A DNA stretch of 64,000 nt from Acorus gramineus (taxonomy: Eukaryota; Streptophyta; Magnoliopsida; Acorales; Acoraceae): the NCBI GenBank assembly GCA_030737835.1, contig CM060850.1, forward strand, positions 30,855,716 through 30,919,715, read 5' to 3'. The first letter of the stretch is position 1. The number at the start of each line of letters is the position of its first letter. Of the stretch, positions 12,373 to 24,313 are shown piece after piece. The position numbers were made by a program, and so were the translations under genes. The notes beneath the pieces were generated by a model. It was given only the letters and a program-made list of their open reading frames with translations. It did no database searches and was not told the origin of the DNA.

Positions 12373-13579
12373 GGATAGAGTGGGAGTTTAATTAAACTCC
12401 ATTTCAAGATACAATTATAGCAAATGTGATTTTTTGGAAAAAGTAAGGATAGAATGGAAGACTGGTCGCCCAAATGGAAAGTCACGGCTTCCTTTCAATT
12501 CAAATGGTCATAAAAGAGGAGCTGCAAATTGGGTCCTCCTTATCTAACATGTCATTGTTATGTATATATATATATATATATAAAGCAACTACCACTTTAA
12601 CACACAGATGTACATCTTTTTATTTTCTGTTCTTTCTCTTTCTACGCGCACAACTTGAATTTCAAATGTAGGCAGCAAAGATGCTGATTGCGTTTTTTTT
12701 TTTTATAGCTTATCGACATGGATCTGCTATACAAGCAGATTGGTTCTTCTCACTTAGAAAGGCACCATTTCCTCTCTCTGATCTGAAATATCAAGCCATA
12801 AAGAGACAGATGACTACGGGTCCCGGTGGACATGAATATTGTTGTATTGTATGTTCATCCAATCTCATGCCCACGCTGCAAGTATAGTTGGGGCTGGGAA
12901 GGACTTGTCATCATTATGTGAAAGAATAGAGTTTACTTTCCCTGTTGTCCCAAATTTTCGGTGAATTTTTTTACCCTGGTAACTCTAGACTTGCGTTCAA
13001 AAGGAAGATATTTCAAAGTCTTTTCTCTCACTAATTTTTCCATTCACATGCTTCCTTTCCCATTTTCACCAACAAGTCAGATATTTTTTTATATTTCCAA
13101 AGATGACACAACACAACTGTCAACAATAACCAAACTATGGTTTCTTATATTTGGGTATAGTTTTCTTCTTTTCAATTGCATGCAGTCCTTTATACTTTGA
13201 TAGTTGTCCAACAACATATATATTTATCTCATTAAATAAATTTTAATTTTTTTTATGAAAAGGCCCATGCAATCAATGGAATATATATTTCATTTTATGT
13301 AAAATTATATAACTCAGTTTATAAGACAGCATATGTTCAAGTGGGTAGGAAGTAATAGAGTGCAATCACACTGACAACACGATGCATATTGAACTCAAAC
13401 CTGTATGTAAAAGGACCACACATAGGCCGCTCCTTGATAAATAAGAAACATAAAAGAGATAAAAAAATATATAAAATAAACAACTGTTAGTTAGGCTGGG
13501 ATAAGGGCAGGTATATGGCCCTGTGGGCCAGTTTGATGTGAGGAAAATTTGTGGAGCAAGCTGTCTTGATTTTGATATG

Positions 13580-13797
13580 AGGCCCGTTTGAAACTGATAT
13601 GGGAAACTATTTTTTTCAAATCCGTTTTCAAACAAAAAAAAATTAGAACAAAATACTGTAGACAAGTTTTTGTTAAAAAAAATATCCAAAATCTGAGTTT
13701 TCCAAAACTGTAGAGAAGCAGCTCCCTGCAAAATCAGTTTTGAACCTAACTTTTACCTGAAATCAGTTTTGCAATTATGCAACTAAATACATCCTGA
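13580..13797. mobile_element. GTTTG-terminus MITE, diverged copy
   Basis: Starts GGCCCGTTTGAAACTG and ends GCAACTAAATACATCCTGAG. It aligns along its length with 34780-34984 through shared blocks such as CCGTTTTCAAACA, CTGAGTTTT-CCAAAA-CTGT and AATCAGTTTTGCAAT. It has inverted GTTTGG-type ends and no coding capacity. Confidence 0.5.
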
Positions 13798-13992
13798 GTT
13801 TCCAACTGAATCTTGAAACTTGAAATTTGAAGATGTATAGGAAGACTAATATAGATGAAATAGGAAACATCATACTTTTCCATAATTAAACTCTCCAGCA
13901 ATAGTTAAAATCTTATCAGAATCTATGCGTCTTATTTAGTGGGTGAACAAACATTCCATTCAATTAACTTGAGTTTGGGCTTTTTTTTTCAA

Positions 13993-14342
13993 GGGATATA
14001 TTCAAATAACCCCTTGTGAACTGTCTAAAATCCATATAACCCCTTGACTTTTTTTAAAGTCTATATTATCCTTTGAAAACACTTATGTAAATTCAAATAT
14101 TCCATTGAGTTAAAATTTTATTGACAGATGAAGAATATTATGTGAATATTCCATTTAGTGAAAACACAATATACCAAAAAAATCCTTACATCGAATAAAT
14201 TATAAAACCCTATCCAGAGGGTTAAAATAGTCATTTACATATGATTTTTTATATTTTTAAGACATTGTAGGAGGTTTTTGGTATACTATATTTTCAACCA
14301 GGATTAATCAAACAAAATATTCGCATAATAATCTTAATTCAT
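13993..14342. mobile_element. AACCCC foldback element, truncated copy
   Basis: Begins CAAATAACCCCTTGTGAAC and CCATATAACCCCTTGAC and ends near GATTAATCAAACAAAATATTC. It is co-linear with the fuller copy at about 41577-42035 but lacks that copy's 3' inverted arm. Confidence 0.45.
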
Positions 14343-16100
14343 GAACGAAAATATGAGTCGCAATTAATGTGGTTAATCATGCTTAAAACACTGATAATCG
14401 CAATTGGGCTTAAGTAATAGTTGTGTATTTCTATTAGGGTTGTTGAGATTGTATCATCCTATCCGGGTCTTTGTACCAACACACTTGTTTGTTAAAAAAT
14501 GGTCATTCTGTAGTTGGTTTAGTAGCATATTCATATTGGGTTTGGATCAAATCACTCAATATAATGCTATCATGTCACACTTCAAATATGCTCGAGAATT
14601 TAAACCGAAACTTCATTGACCGCAGGTACGTGTACTATAGATACTCGGAGACTGAAACATGTGCTTTGTTTTAGATGATAATGCCACAAATGAATTATGC
14701 CCCGTTGTCCTTATCATAAAATTAAATAAAGAAAGGTAAATTAAAGAAGATGCTAAAATGCGTTGAATCGTGGGTGGCATGTCACATGTGCTAAAATTTG
14801 CATCGCAAGGTTCTATTTCTAGGACTTTGAAGATGCCCCCGAACGTTAGGGAGTGAGAACATATGAGATTTGTATGCGCAACTTAATTCGAGCCATTATA
14901 GAGTTATAATACAATAATGTTAAGAATAGTAAATGTTATTTAATAATATATATGTTTTGAATGTATATCATTTTTTTACGAATTGAATAAATTTATTTTT
15001 CTAACAAATGTAATAAAATAAATAAATAAGGTATATATCTCGTTTTGATGGCTATAAAGATACATGTATTGTGCATTGGATTATATGCACAGACTAGGTG
15101 TAAAAACATTCATGGATTAAATATTACTAGTATCAAAATCACCAAAATTTGCTTTGATAAAGTGGTGAGATGCATGGGAGTTTTGAAACTAGTAAAAAAT
15201 ATCCCTCATTAGATGATCTGGACAGTTGTTTGGACCATTTGGATCGGAGGACGATGAATGATGTCATCTTAAAGGTGCAAGAGTGTACGTCGAGAATATG
15301 TAGGAATCAACAGTTCTTTTGATCAAAGACTGACGATATGCTATCGCAGAGACGTAGAGTGTATCGTTATCCAACGGACAGATTAAGATAATGGTTTGAG
15401 GGTTTCATTGGGGACGAGAATGGTTGTCGTAGATATCACATCTATGAATTTACCCTAGCTTATTGGTGAGGACTTTGTTATCTTTTTGTGTGTTTATTTG
15501 TATTCTTTTCTTTTACATTTTATGTTTTTTCTGATTCTCAATTCAATTATATAATTACACATTAAAATGAAAATAACGGTGAGAAGAGTCTATCTTTTTT
15601 TTCTTAAAAAAAAAAGTGAGAGTATTCTTGGTCTTATATTTTATTTTTCTTCCCATCCATCGAATCGGAAGGCACAATTCCGGCATCATATATGAGACTT
15701 TTTAATCAAGAAAAAAAAAAAGGGTGTAATCTCATGCATGCAAAACGAATTGGACCCGTGATCCTTTCGGGGATCCTGAGGGTTCATAGATCGTACGGTG
15801 AAGAATATGTTTACGAATCCCCACAACTGTACGGTGTGGATCTAATGAGAAGACTAACTTCTCAGCCATTGATTTTATATGGCCCTCACACGGGAACAGA
15901 TCGCCGAGCAAAAACGTCAGGTCCAAGGAAAGAAAGAATGCCCCAGAAAATGGAAGTCTATCGAAATCAACGTACGATATCGATCGACATAAAATAAAAC
16001 ATGGTTTCGACGGTTAAGATTTTGCGTAACGAAAAAGGCCCAACGTAATCAATGAATGGATGAGATTCAGAGATCCGACAAAAAAAAAAAAAAAAACGTC

Positions 16101-17096
16101 GCTCCCCTCCCTCTAAGAAGGGGAAGAAAACCTAACCAGAGGAGCTCGAGCTCCAGCGGAGATTGTCCCCGGTCGTCGGAAACCTAATCGTTCAGAACTT
16201 CTCCGGGAAACCTTAATCACCGGCGTTCCGTACATTTCTGGAGTTCCAGCTTTGATTCCTCGGCGGCCCCTATCGCGATCGTTGGAAGGTCTCATCGGGG
16301 TCTCCTTCTTTCAGGGTCAGGGTTTTGGATATGAAGGGTCTTTTCTATTTGATTTATTTCTTGATTCACCTCTCTTTATTTGTACGATTTATTATCATGG
16401 AGTCATTGCCTTTGAGGTTATGCGCCAGGGATTTGTTCATGTTTTTTTTTTTTTTTTTTTGTCTAATTTGACATCCTCTCTAATCTCTTTATTGGAGTTA
16501 GGGTTTTCGTTATCTGTTCTTTTTGGAGTCTATCAATAACTATTTGGGTAGATTAAGCCCCCTTTTTTTTGTGAATCGCCGTGGGATTTATTCTGGATTG
16601 TTTGCTTTTGAAGATATGATCCTAGTCATGTCGATTGATCATTATATACAACTGTTAAATTGCTAAATTTACATAATCATAACAATATAGATAAGCTTTC
16701 CACATATTGGTACTTATTCTCTCATAGCATGTGATTCTTTGTTTGATGTACTTTGAACCTGAAATTTTGATGGTACCATGAACCCAATCTGCATTATCCA
16801 GATTTGGTGGGAAGCGAAATGTGTAGTCTCATATTCTACTGGAAGAACAAATCCAAAAGATGATTAGCCCTAGCAATCATTCGGTGAATAAGACTAGGTA
16901 TTTAGATAAATAATTGTGCAAATAATTATGCTTCATGATTTATATTGTATTTGTTGCCTATTTTTCTTCAGTGTGTTTATGGAGGCCTATGATGTGTATG
17001 GATATATTTCAGTTTTAGGTTTTGTGCTCATGTGTTTGAAGATGTATCATCTGCAGGCCATTGGGCAGCGTATATGCCATTAGTTTTCAGAGATCA
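16101..17096 (+). promoter_or_regulatory. Leader region and 5' UTR intron of TOP1
   Basis: GC-rich leader-like sequence at about 16110-16320 is followed by a T-rich intron whose acceptor CTGCAG ends at 17056. From 17057 the frame is open into the topoisomerase start at 17097, with no earlier in-frame ATG. The donor position is not certain. Confidence 0.5.
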
Positions 17097-20000
17097 ATGG
17101 CTGTTCATGAATCTGTTAATCGACCCTTTGCATTTGATAACGGTGATGACGATGATGATGAACCTTTAGTCTTCAAACGGAGCAGTTCTGCATCAAAGCA
17201 AAATCACTTGTCATCAGAACCAAAGAAGCCTTCATCATCATCATTGCACAAGCTGGGTGTTCCATCGGGAAGGCAGGTTCCCAGCACAAGTACTGCTGAT
17301 CGTCAAACCTCAAATTTGCAGAAAAGTAAATTAGGTTCAACTGTTAAGGCATCAGTGGATAAGACCAATGTGTCAAGCACAAAAAGTCATGCATCGGTTA
17401 GTGATCAGTCAAAAAATTCATCTTTACAGAACCACTCAAGTAATGATACAGAGAAAAAGAGGTTGAATGTACCTCCTGTTAAAACAGAGGATTCTGATGA
17501 TTCTGATGATGACAAACCCTTGAGCAGTAGGCTTACTGTAGTGGCTCAGAAAAACAAGTTCTCACCTGTTGCCAAGGAACTAAAAACCGTACGCCCTAGT
17601 TCAACCTCGTCAGAAAAGATGAAAGAGAGCTTAAAAAAACCGTCTGATGATCTGGATGATCAGAAACCTCTGTCTTCCAAATTCCCATTGAAGCACTGCA
17701 TTGGCTCATCTGCTAAAAAAGAGTATGACTCCGATGAGGATAAACCATTGTCTTCTAGGTTCCAACAGAATGGTTCGAGCAGTAGGAATCCAACTGGTGA
17801 AGTGTCCTTGAAGACCAATAAAGGTGTGATCAAGAGGTCGCTAGGGCATAACAGTAGCTCTCCTCAGCCTTCTTCAACAAAGAAGCTAAAAGTATCTGGC
17901 ATAGCTGTTCCCAACAAAGCTAAACAGGAAACAGTTGTGAAGAAAGAAGTAAAAGAAGAGGATGATGATGATCATGTTCCAATCTCACAAAGATTGAAAA
18001 AAACAGCTCCCGTGAACAATCAATCTTCTACAAAAAAAGTGATAAATAAAGTCAATTCCGTGTCATTTAAAAAGGGCACTAAAAATATGAAGAATAAGGG
18101 AAAGAAGTCAACATACTCAAAGTCTTTAAAGGTGCCACCTGGATCTGGGGAGGGGCAGAAATGGACTACACTGGAGCATAATGGTGTCATTTTCCCACCT
18201 CCATACAAGCCTCATGGAGTTAAGATGCTCTACAACGGGCAGCCAGTCGATTTGACGCCTGAACAAGAGGAGGTGAGCCTGTCAATATAAACACATCTTC
18301 ACATTTTGTTCTTGTTTTGTTTCTTCAAACTTTCATCATTACTTTTTGTCGTTAAATTAATTTCAAGCATTCATCTGTCACGTGAATGGGATTTTGGCGA
18401 TTGCTATCTGTTGTTTTTATCTATATGCAAAGCTTTTAAAATGCAGGTAGCCACAATGTTCGCTGTGATGAAGGACACTGACTATGCAACCAAGCCGACG
18501 TTCATTGAGAACTTCATGAATGATTGGAGACAAATACTTGGGAGAAACCATGTCATAAAGAAATTTGAGCTTTGTGATTTTACTCCAATTTATGAGTGGC
18601 ACATGAAAGAGAAGGAGAAGAAGAAAAATATGAGCACTGAGGTAACTCATGCAATTTTCCTGCACTTAAATTGATTGGTGGTTGAGAGTGGTGGCTACCC
18701 TTCATACTTTGTAGGTGAATTTTAGGCACACGGCTATTCTCATATGTTCATAGATCTTCAATGATTTATAATCCAGTCTTAATTTGCTGCAGTGAGAAAA
18801 TGTCACTTTTCTTGTTCCCATGGAAATACGGACTAATGTATGCAAGTTTTTTTATTCTCTTAGGTGGATTGCTTTTAAATGTGTTATGAAAATCCGTAAA
18901 TTTTTCATCCATGTTCTTATAAACTTATAAATCAGAACAAACGCTGGTTTTTCTCCCAAAAAAGGGTGACAACATTGGCAGCTCTCTTTTAGTGGGAACA
19001 CCATGAGGAATAACTTTTTTATGTATTTCTTTTATTATATCTTCAAATACATGGATGTTGTTTTTCCGTAAAAAAATCTGGTTTTATGGCTTGACCAAAA
19101 GCAATTGGACATGTGATGATGGGATTACCTTGACAGTTATTGGTTCTTTGAAATCCGCTTAGGAATTTGTTGTTTTGATTCAATCAATGTATATAAGTTC
19201 ATTTTTAGATTGATGTTGATATGGACTATGGAATGAATGTTGTAATCTGCTTATAATAATATACAGGTGATCACATAACTTTTTCTTTTATTGGAAACTG
19301 ATCATGGTGCTGTGTGAGTCACCTTGAGTTTACTCATTCTGTGCTATATCACCCTTTTTTTTTTGAAATATTGAATGGGAAATCTTTGTCCTGCTGCTAT
19401 GAAGATGAATATTGTTTTTATCATTTGAAATTGCACTTTCACTTCTCAAAATGAGGAAAGGAAGAAAGAACAGAACTGAGGAGAGTAGAGAATTTGAAGT
19501 TCCATTAGTTAATTTCCCTTTTCCTAATAAGCCAAACACCTACTGTTTTACGTCATTGATTCGAGCTTCCCTGTATATATTTCATTTGGAGATTACATTT
19601 TTTTGACTAAACAGTAAGCAATTGCCCACATTTTATTAAATAAGAGAGAAAACCCTAGATAACATACTAAAACAAAAACAATTCCAACAGTCAGAAAACA
19701 GCTATCCAAAAGAAGCAAAGCAAAAAAAGGAATGGTCCCTGAAAGAAGGGCCGAGAAAAAGGGTCATGACAAACTACTCCAGAATCACCAACTTGGCCCC
19801 CCCAAAGCCAGACCGAACTCGCCCCACCACACACCTTCTTTAAATTGGATTTCCATTTAAATTGTTATATCATTTATTCTTTAGTAATTTTCCCCTTTTC
19901 TGGATTTTAAAAATAAATCTGCTGTGGAAATGTGCCATTTGGTGACCTGTATTATGTGTGGAAAATAATTATTTTTACTCTTCTTTTGGTTGGTTTAATA

Positions 20001-23000
20001 ATCATACTTGTCATGTACATATTCTCTTCTGTGTAGATTGTGTTCATTTTTATTGTATTATTGAGGTGGAAGGGTGAGGGATTTCAGTTGCTGAAAATTT
20101 TGAATCATTCCTTGTGTAGGAGAAAAAGATTTTGAAAGAAGAAAAACTGAAACAAGAGGAGAAGTACATGTGGGCTATCGTGGACAGTGTCAAAGAGAAG
20201 GTCTGTTCTACCCATATATTAGATATCCCAACTTTTAATTCTTAATGTGCTCCTGTTCAATGCTCTTGATATGAAACTGGATTGTTTCTTCTTTTTATTG
20301 TTTCAACAATCAGAGGTCGTAGTGTGTGTCTGAATAACTGAATTGCTCATGAGTGTTTCTATTTTTTTTTTAATTATTACTCCTCAATTTGGAAATTCTT
20401 CTCTTTTCTGGATTTGACATAAATATGAGATACTATAAAATGCTGCATCACCTTCATTTGCAATTCAACTCCTGGTCATCAAATATAAAGAACACGAGCA
20501 AGTGAAACAGAATATGGGGCATTCTGGTGGGAGTTTTACAATATACAATCACTTGTGAAATAATTGATTTAAGAGTGTTGTTACACACAGTCCCCATTAT
20601 AGCTCCGCCTGTAGTTCCACATACGCGTTGAAAATTTCACATTTCTTGAAAATGGGTCCATACAATTAGTTGGAGTATATACTTCATCCATTATAAAGGT
20701 AAATAAGTCATTAGATGATGTATTATACTATTTTAAAAAAATAAGTTAAAACGGTTGCGGACTGCAGGCGGGGTTGTAAACAGGGCTGTGTCAAAAAATT
20801 TCCTTGATTTAAGCATGTCAAATCTTTTTTACTTGTGCACAAAGACAGCGTGGGAGTGTTTGTCTCTATCATGTTTCTGTTTACAAATGGCAGTATTATA
20901 CGCCATTATCTAGTCTTAGCAACAGAGTTCAATGAATCAATATGCTCCCTTACTGAATGCTCTTCATTATGTTTTTTTTTTCTTTTTCATGTTGGCTTAT
21001 CATGACATATGTCATCATGACCAGGTTGGAAACTTTAGGGTGGAGCCCCCAGGGTTATTCCGTGGCCGTGGAGAACATCCTAAGGTTTTTTCTGGCATAT
21101 TTTGTAACTTTTTCCTTTGAAAAAAGGCAACTATGTGCTGGTCAGATATGGTATAACCACCTTTGTTTCCATTTTTTATTGTTTTAGATGGGCAAGCTGA
21201 AAAGACGCATTCGTCCAAGTGACATAACAATCAACATTGGAAGGAAAGCTCCTGTTCCAGAATGTCCAATTCCTGGTGAAAGGTCTTATACTATTTCATG
21301 TTTTTCCTTAAGTAGTAGTATTTTGAAGAAGACATTCTAAAAGAACTGCAGAAACAGGCTATATTAATTTGAGTTGGAAAAGTACATAAAAAGTTGGATC
21401 TGTGGTTATGAAATTTCCCATAATCTTGCAGTTGGAAAGAAGTAAAACATGACAATACTGTCACATGGTTGGCATTTTGGAACGATCCAATTAATTCAAG
21501 GGAGTTCAAGTACGTGTTTCTGGCAGCTAGCAGCTCTCTTAAGGGTCAAAGTGACAAAGAAAAATATGAGAAAGCAAGACTCCTGAAGGTTTTTTTTTAA
21601 GATCTTTTTTTCATTTTCTCTTTTGTTTGTTCCAATTGATGGTTTATTTTGGTCAATGCCTCGGAATGATATTGTCATGCATTGGTAAGTTTGACACACG
21701 CAATCTGTAACCTACTATTCCTGGTGCAGAATTATATACATGGCATAAGAGCACAATACACGAAAGACTTCACAAACAAAGACATTACAAAGCGGCAGAT
21801 AGCGGTGGCTACTTATCTCATTGACAAGCTTGCACTGAGGGCAGGAAATGAAAAGGTAATTTGTTACTGGTGAGATATTGGTGACTCCGAAGGGCAGAGG
21901 GAGGGGGTCAATTGTCCCCACCTTACTTTGGACTTTAAAGTCATTCGTTTAAAATTCTATGTATTTGCAACTGATCCTTTAAACTATATTTGCACCTGGG
22001 AAGTCAATATATCCTTTACTTTCTCTCTCTGGTAGATATGACAAAATCTTAGCATTATCCTAAAGAACAGATATTTTAGAAAATGTTTAACCTCACGATG
22101 TTCTCTTTGACATTGATTCTGATGGTTCTCTGGGAACTTCTCATATTATTCTTCCCAGAAACATTCACTTATAAAGATCTCAATTTGCTCATTACTTCGT
22201 TGATTGTTGGCTGCAGGATGATGACGAGGCTGATACAGTTGGTTGTTGCACTTTGAAAGTTGAAAATGTTTCCTTGTTACCCCCTAATAAGATACAGGTA
22301 TGATTGTCATTGTTATCCCCAAATAAGATACAATGATTGTTATTACTTCATTCATTTTTTTTTCACAGTTTTGACCACTTAGATCTCTTTATACAGTTCG
22401 ACTTTCTTGGTAAAGATTCGATCAGGTATTTTAATACTGTAGAGGTTGAGCTTGCTGTGTATAAAGCTATCGGGCAGTTTCGGTCTGGTGGGTAACTATT
22501 TTCTTCAGGATATCATTGTTTGCTTCTATATCCAAATATATGAGCTTCTGGGTATTCATTCTTTCTTTTCTCAGGAAAAAAGGATGGGCAAGATCTGTTT
22601 GATAGGCTGGACACAAGTAAGCTCAATGCTCACCTGAAGGAACTCATGCCCGGTTTAACAGCTAAAGTCTTCCGTACATACAATGCATCTATCACCTTGG
22701 ATGAAATGGTAAAATCCTTTTTTTATGTGTGAATGTGAATCCACTGAAGTACTAAATTTTGTTTTCTCGAGTGAGGAGGTACCAATTTGTAGTAGTACCT
22801 TAAAACTGTAATATATAATGTTTTGCCCAGCTGGCTCTTAATCTCACTGCTTAAAAACTTGGATCTCCTCGCTTCATGCTCGCTTACTTGAATCCTCTGT
22901 ATTTTTATGGAGGTTTAAAATTGAAATGTTGTATGTAAATTCTATGAGCTTCTAAACTTATTGAAGTCACATGTTGATATTGATGGGATACTTGACACAG

Positions 23001-24313
23001 CACATTCGCCATCTGAAATCCCACTCACAGCAGACTTGGTGAATTTTATTTATTGCAATCCAAGTTAGTTAAAGCATGCTTACAGGTTAAAAAAAAGGCA
23101 AGAAGAAAGGTTCTTTTGATTGCAATGTACCAAAATTTGAAATTTTGAGTGCATATGACTATTTTCTTCAAGCTGACTTGATATCTTCTTTATACTGCTT
23201 ACCTGATCGGCTCATAACCTGAACATATTTAACTGGTGTTAGAATAGAAAACAATGTTCCTCATCATGTCATCTTGACCCTGGATTTTGACAGTTGAACA
23301 TGGAGACAAAGGATAGTAGCGTAGCTGAAAAGATCACTGTATATCAGAAAGCAAACAAAGAGGTAACTTAGGGTGCTTTTGATTTCCAGAACCTAATTAA
23401 TGTTTTTGTAATGCACACTATTCATGCTCTTCATGGTCGTGTTCCTTGCAGGTTGCTATCATATGCAACCATCAACGCAGTGTCTCAAAGTCCCATGATG
23501 CTCAAATGTCAAGGTTGGATGAGAAGATATCCGACTTGAAGGTCAATTTCATATTTTCCTTATCTATGATGGTTATTTGATTATTTGACTCAAGAAAGAT
23601 GCTAAAACCTTGTAGCCTTATAATTCGTGTACAAAATTGACCTAATGGTGATGTTAGCAGGCCCAGCGAGAGGACCTGAATGTGGATCTTGGCAGGGCAA
23701 AGAAAGGGAAACCTCCTTTGAAAGATGCAGAGGGAAAGACAAAGAGGAATCTTTCCCCAGAAGTGTAATAAATCTTGCTACCGATTGTTGATCTCTGAAC
23801 TTCTGGCAAAGTGGCAAGTAAAGACTCATTGATGCCATGTTACTCATCTGGTTTTGCAGATTGGAGAAGAAACTTTGTCAAATAGATGCAAAGATAGAGA
23901 AACTGGAAAGGGAGAAAATAACCAAGGAAGATCTGAAGACTGTGGCGTTGGGAACATCAAAGATCAATTACCTTGATCCAAGAATATCTGTTGCATGGTG
24001 CAAGCGCCATGAAGTCCCTATTGAGAAGGTTAGCTTGTTTTTTTCCCCTTTACATAGGGGTAAAAGTGTAGCTGTTTTGACATGTGGTTAATTTCTGAAG
24101 GCATTTTTAATGATTCCAAGGACAAGTTGCTTGTGGGCACATGCTGGCAGATAGCTCCAGAGCAATCACAGCATTCATGGGATTGTTCTTTCACACCCTG
24201 ATTGATGTCTCTGATAAATCCTTTTCTGGCTGACCTATACGCAGATATTTAACAAGTCACTTCTGGCAAAATTTACTTGGGCTATGGATGTTGATCCCGA
24301 CTTCAGATTCTGA
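17097..24313 (+). CDS. TOP1: DNA topoisomerase I (type IB), nuclear, 14 coding exons
   Basis: Exons 17097-18272, 18447-18641, 20120-20200, 21025-21084, 21188-21282, 21432-21588, 21730-21855, 22217-22297, 22397-22487, 22575-22708, 23294-23362, 23452-23541, 23661-23764, 23860-24028 and 24245-24313 (the last ends in TGA) join in phase to 898 residues; the first exon alone supplies 392. The N-terminal tail is charged and disordered, with nuclear-localisation-like Lys clusters. The core begins at [13 protein letters not shown] (about 362) and continues through [34 protein letters not shown], the CNHQR block (about 760) and a coiled linker. The catalytic tyrosine is in [10 protein letters not shown], about Tyr857. 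The enzyme nicks one strand through a 3'-phosphotyrosine link and relaxes supercoils in replication and transcription. Plant paralogues are close in length (about 900 residues). All catalytic blocks are intact. Confidence 0.95.
19606..19830 (-). mobile_element. Possible minus-strand LINE/retroposon 3' end in TOP1 intron 2
   Basis: Read on the minus strand the segment ends TTATTTAATAAAATGTGGGC, then a CTGTTTAGTCAAAAAAA tail, the form of plant LINE 3' ends. No target-site duplication or protein remnant was identified. Confidence 0.35.
20585..20791. mobile_element. MITE with about 33 bp imperfect terminal inverted repeats, in TOP1 intron 3
   Basis: The left end ACACAGTCCCCATTATAGC pairs with the right end, whose complement reads ACACAGCCCTGTTTACAAC; both continue into CCGCCTG-AGT-C. 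Length is 207 bp with no coding capacity. Target-site duplication is unclear, so the superfamily is not assigned. Confidence 0.55.

Larger units (their letters stand above)
12373..16100. other. Gene-free gap with MITE copies
   Basis: AT-rich with no supported gene. It holds a (TA)n run at about 12560-12582 and two element copies, at about 13580-13797 and 13993-14342. An open frame at 15692-15997 has no recognisable domain. The last bases lead into the TOP1 promoter. Confidence 0.55.

Noticed and set aside
15692..15997. 101-codon plus-strand frame in the gap before TOP1
   Set aside because: No recognisable domain, no splice context or promoter and atypical composition; chance frame is more likely.
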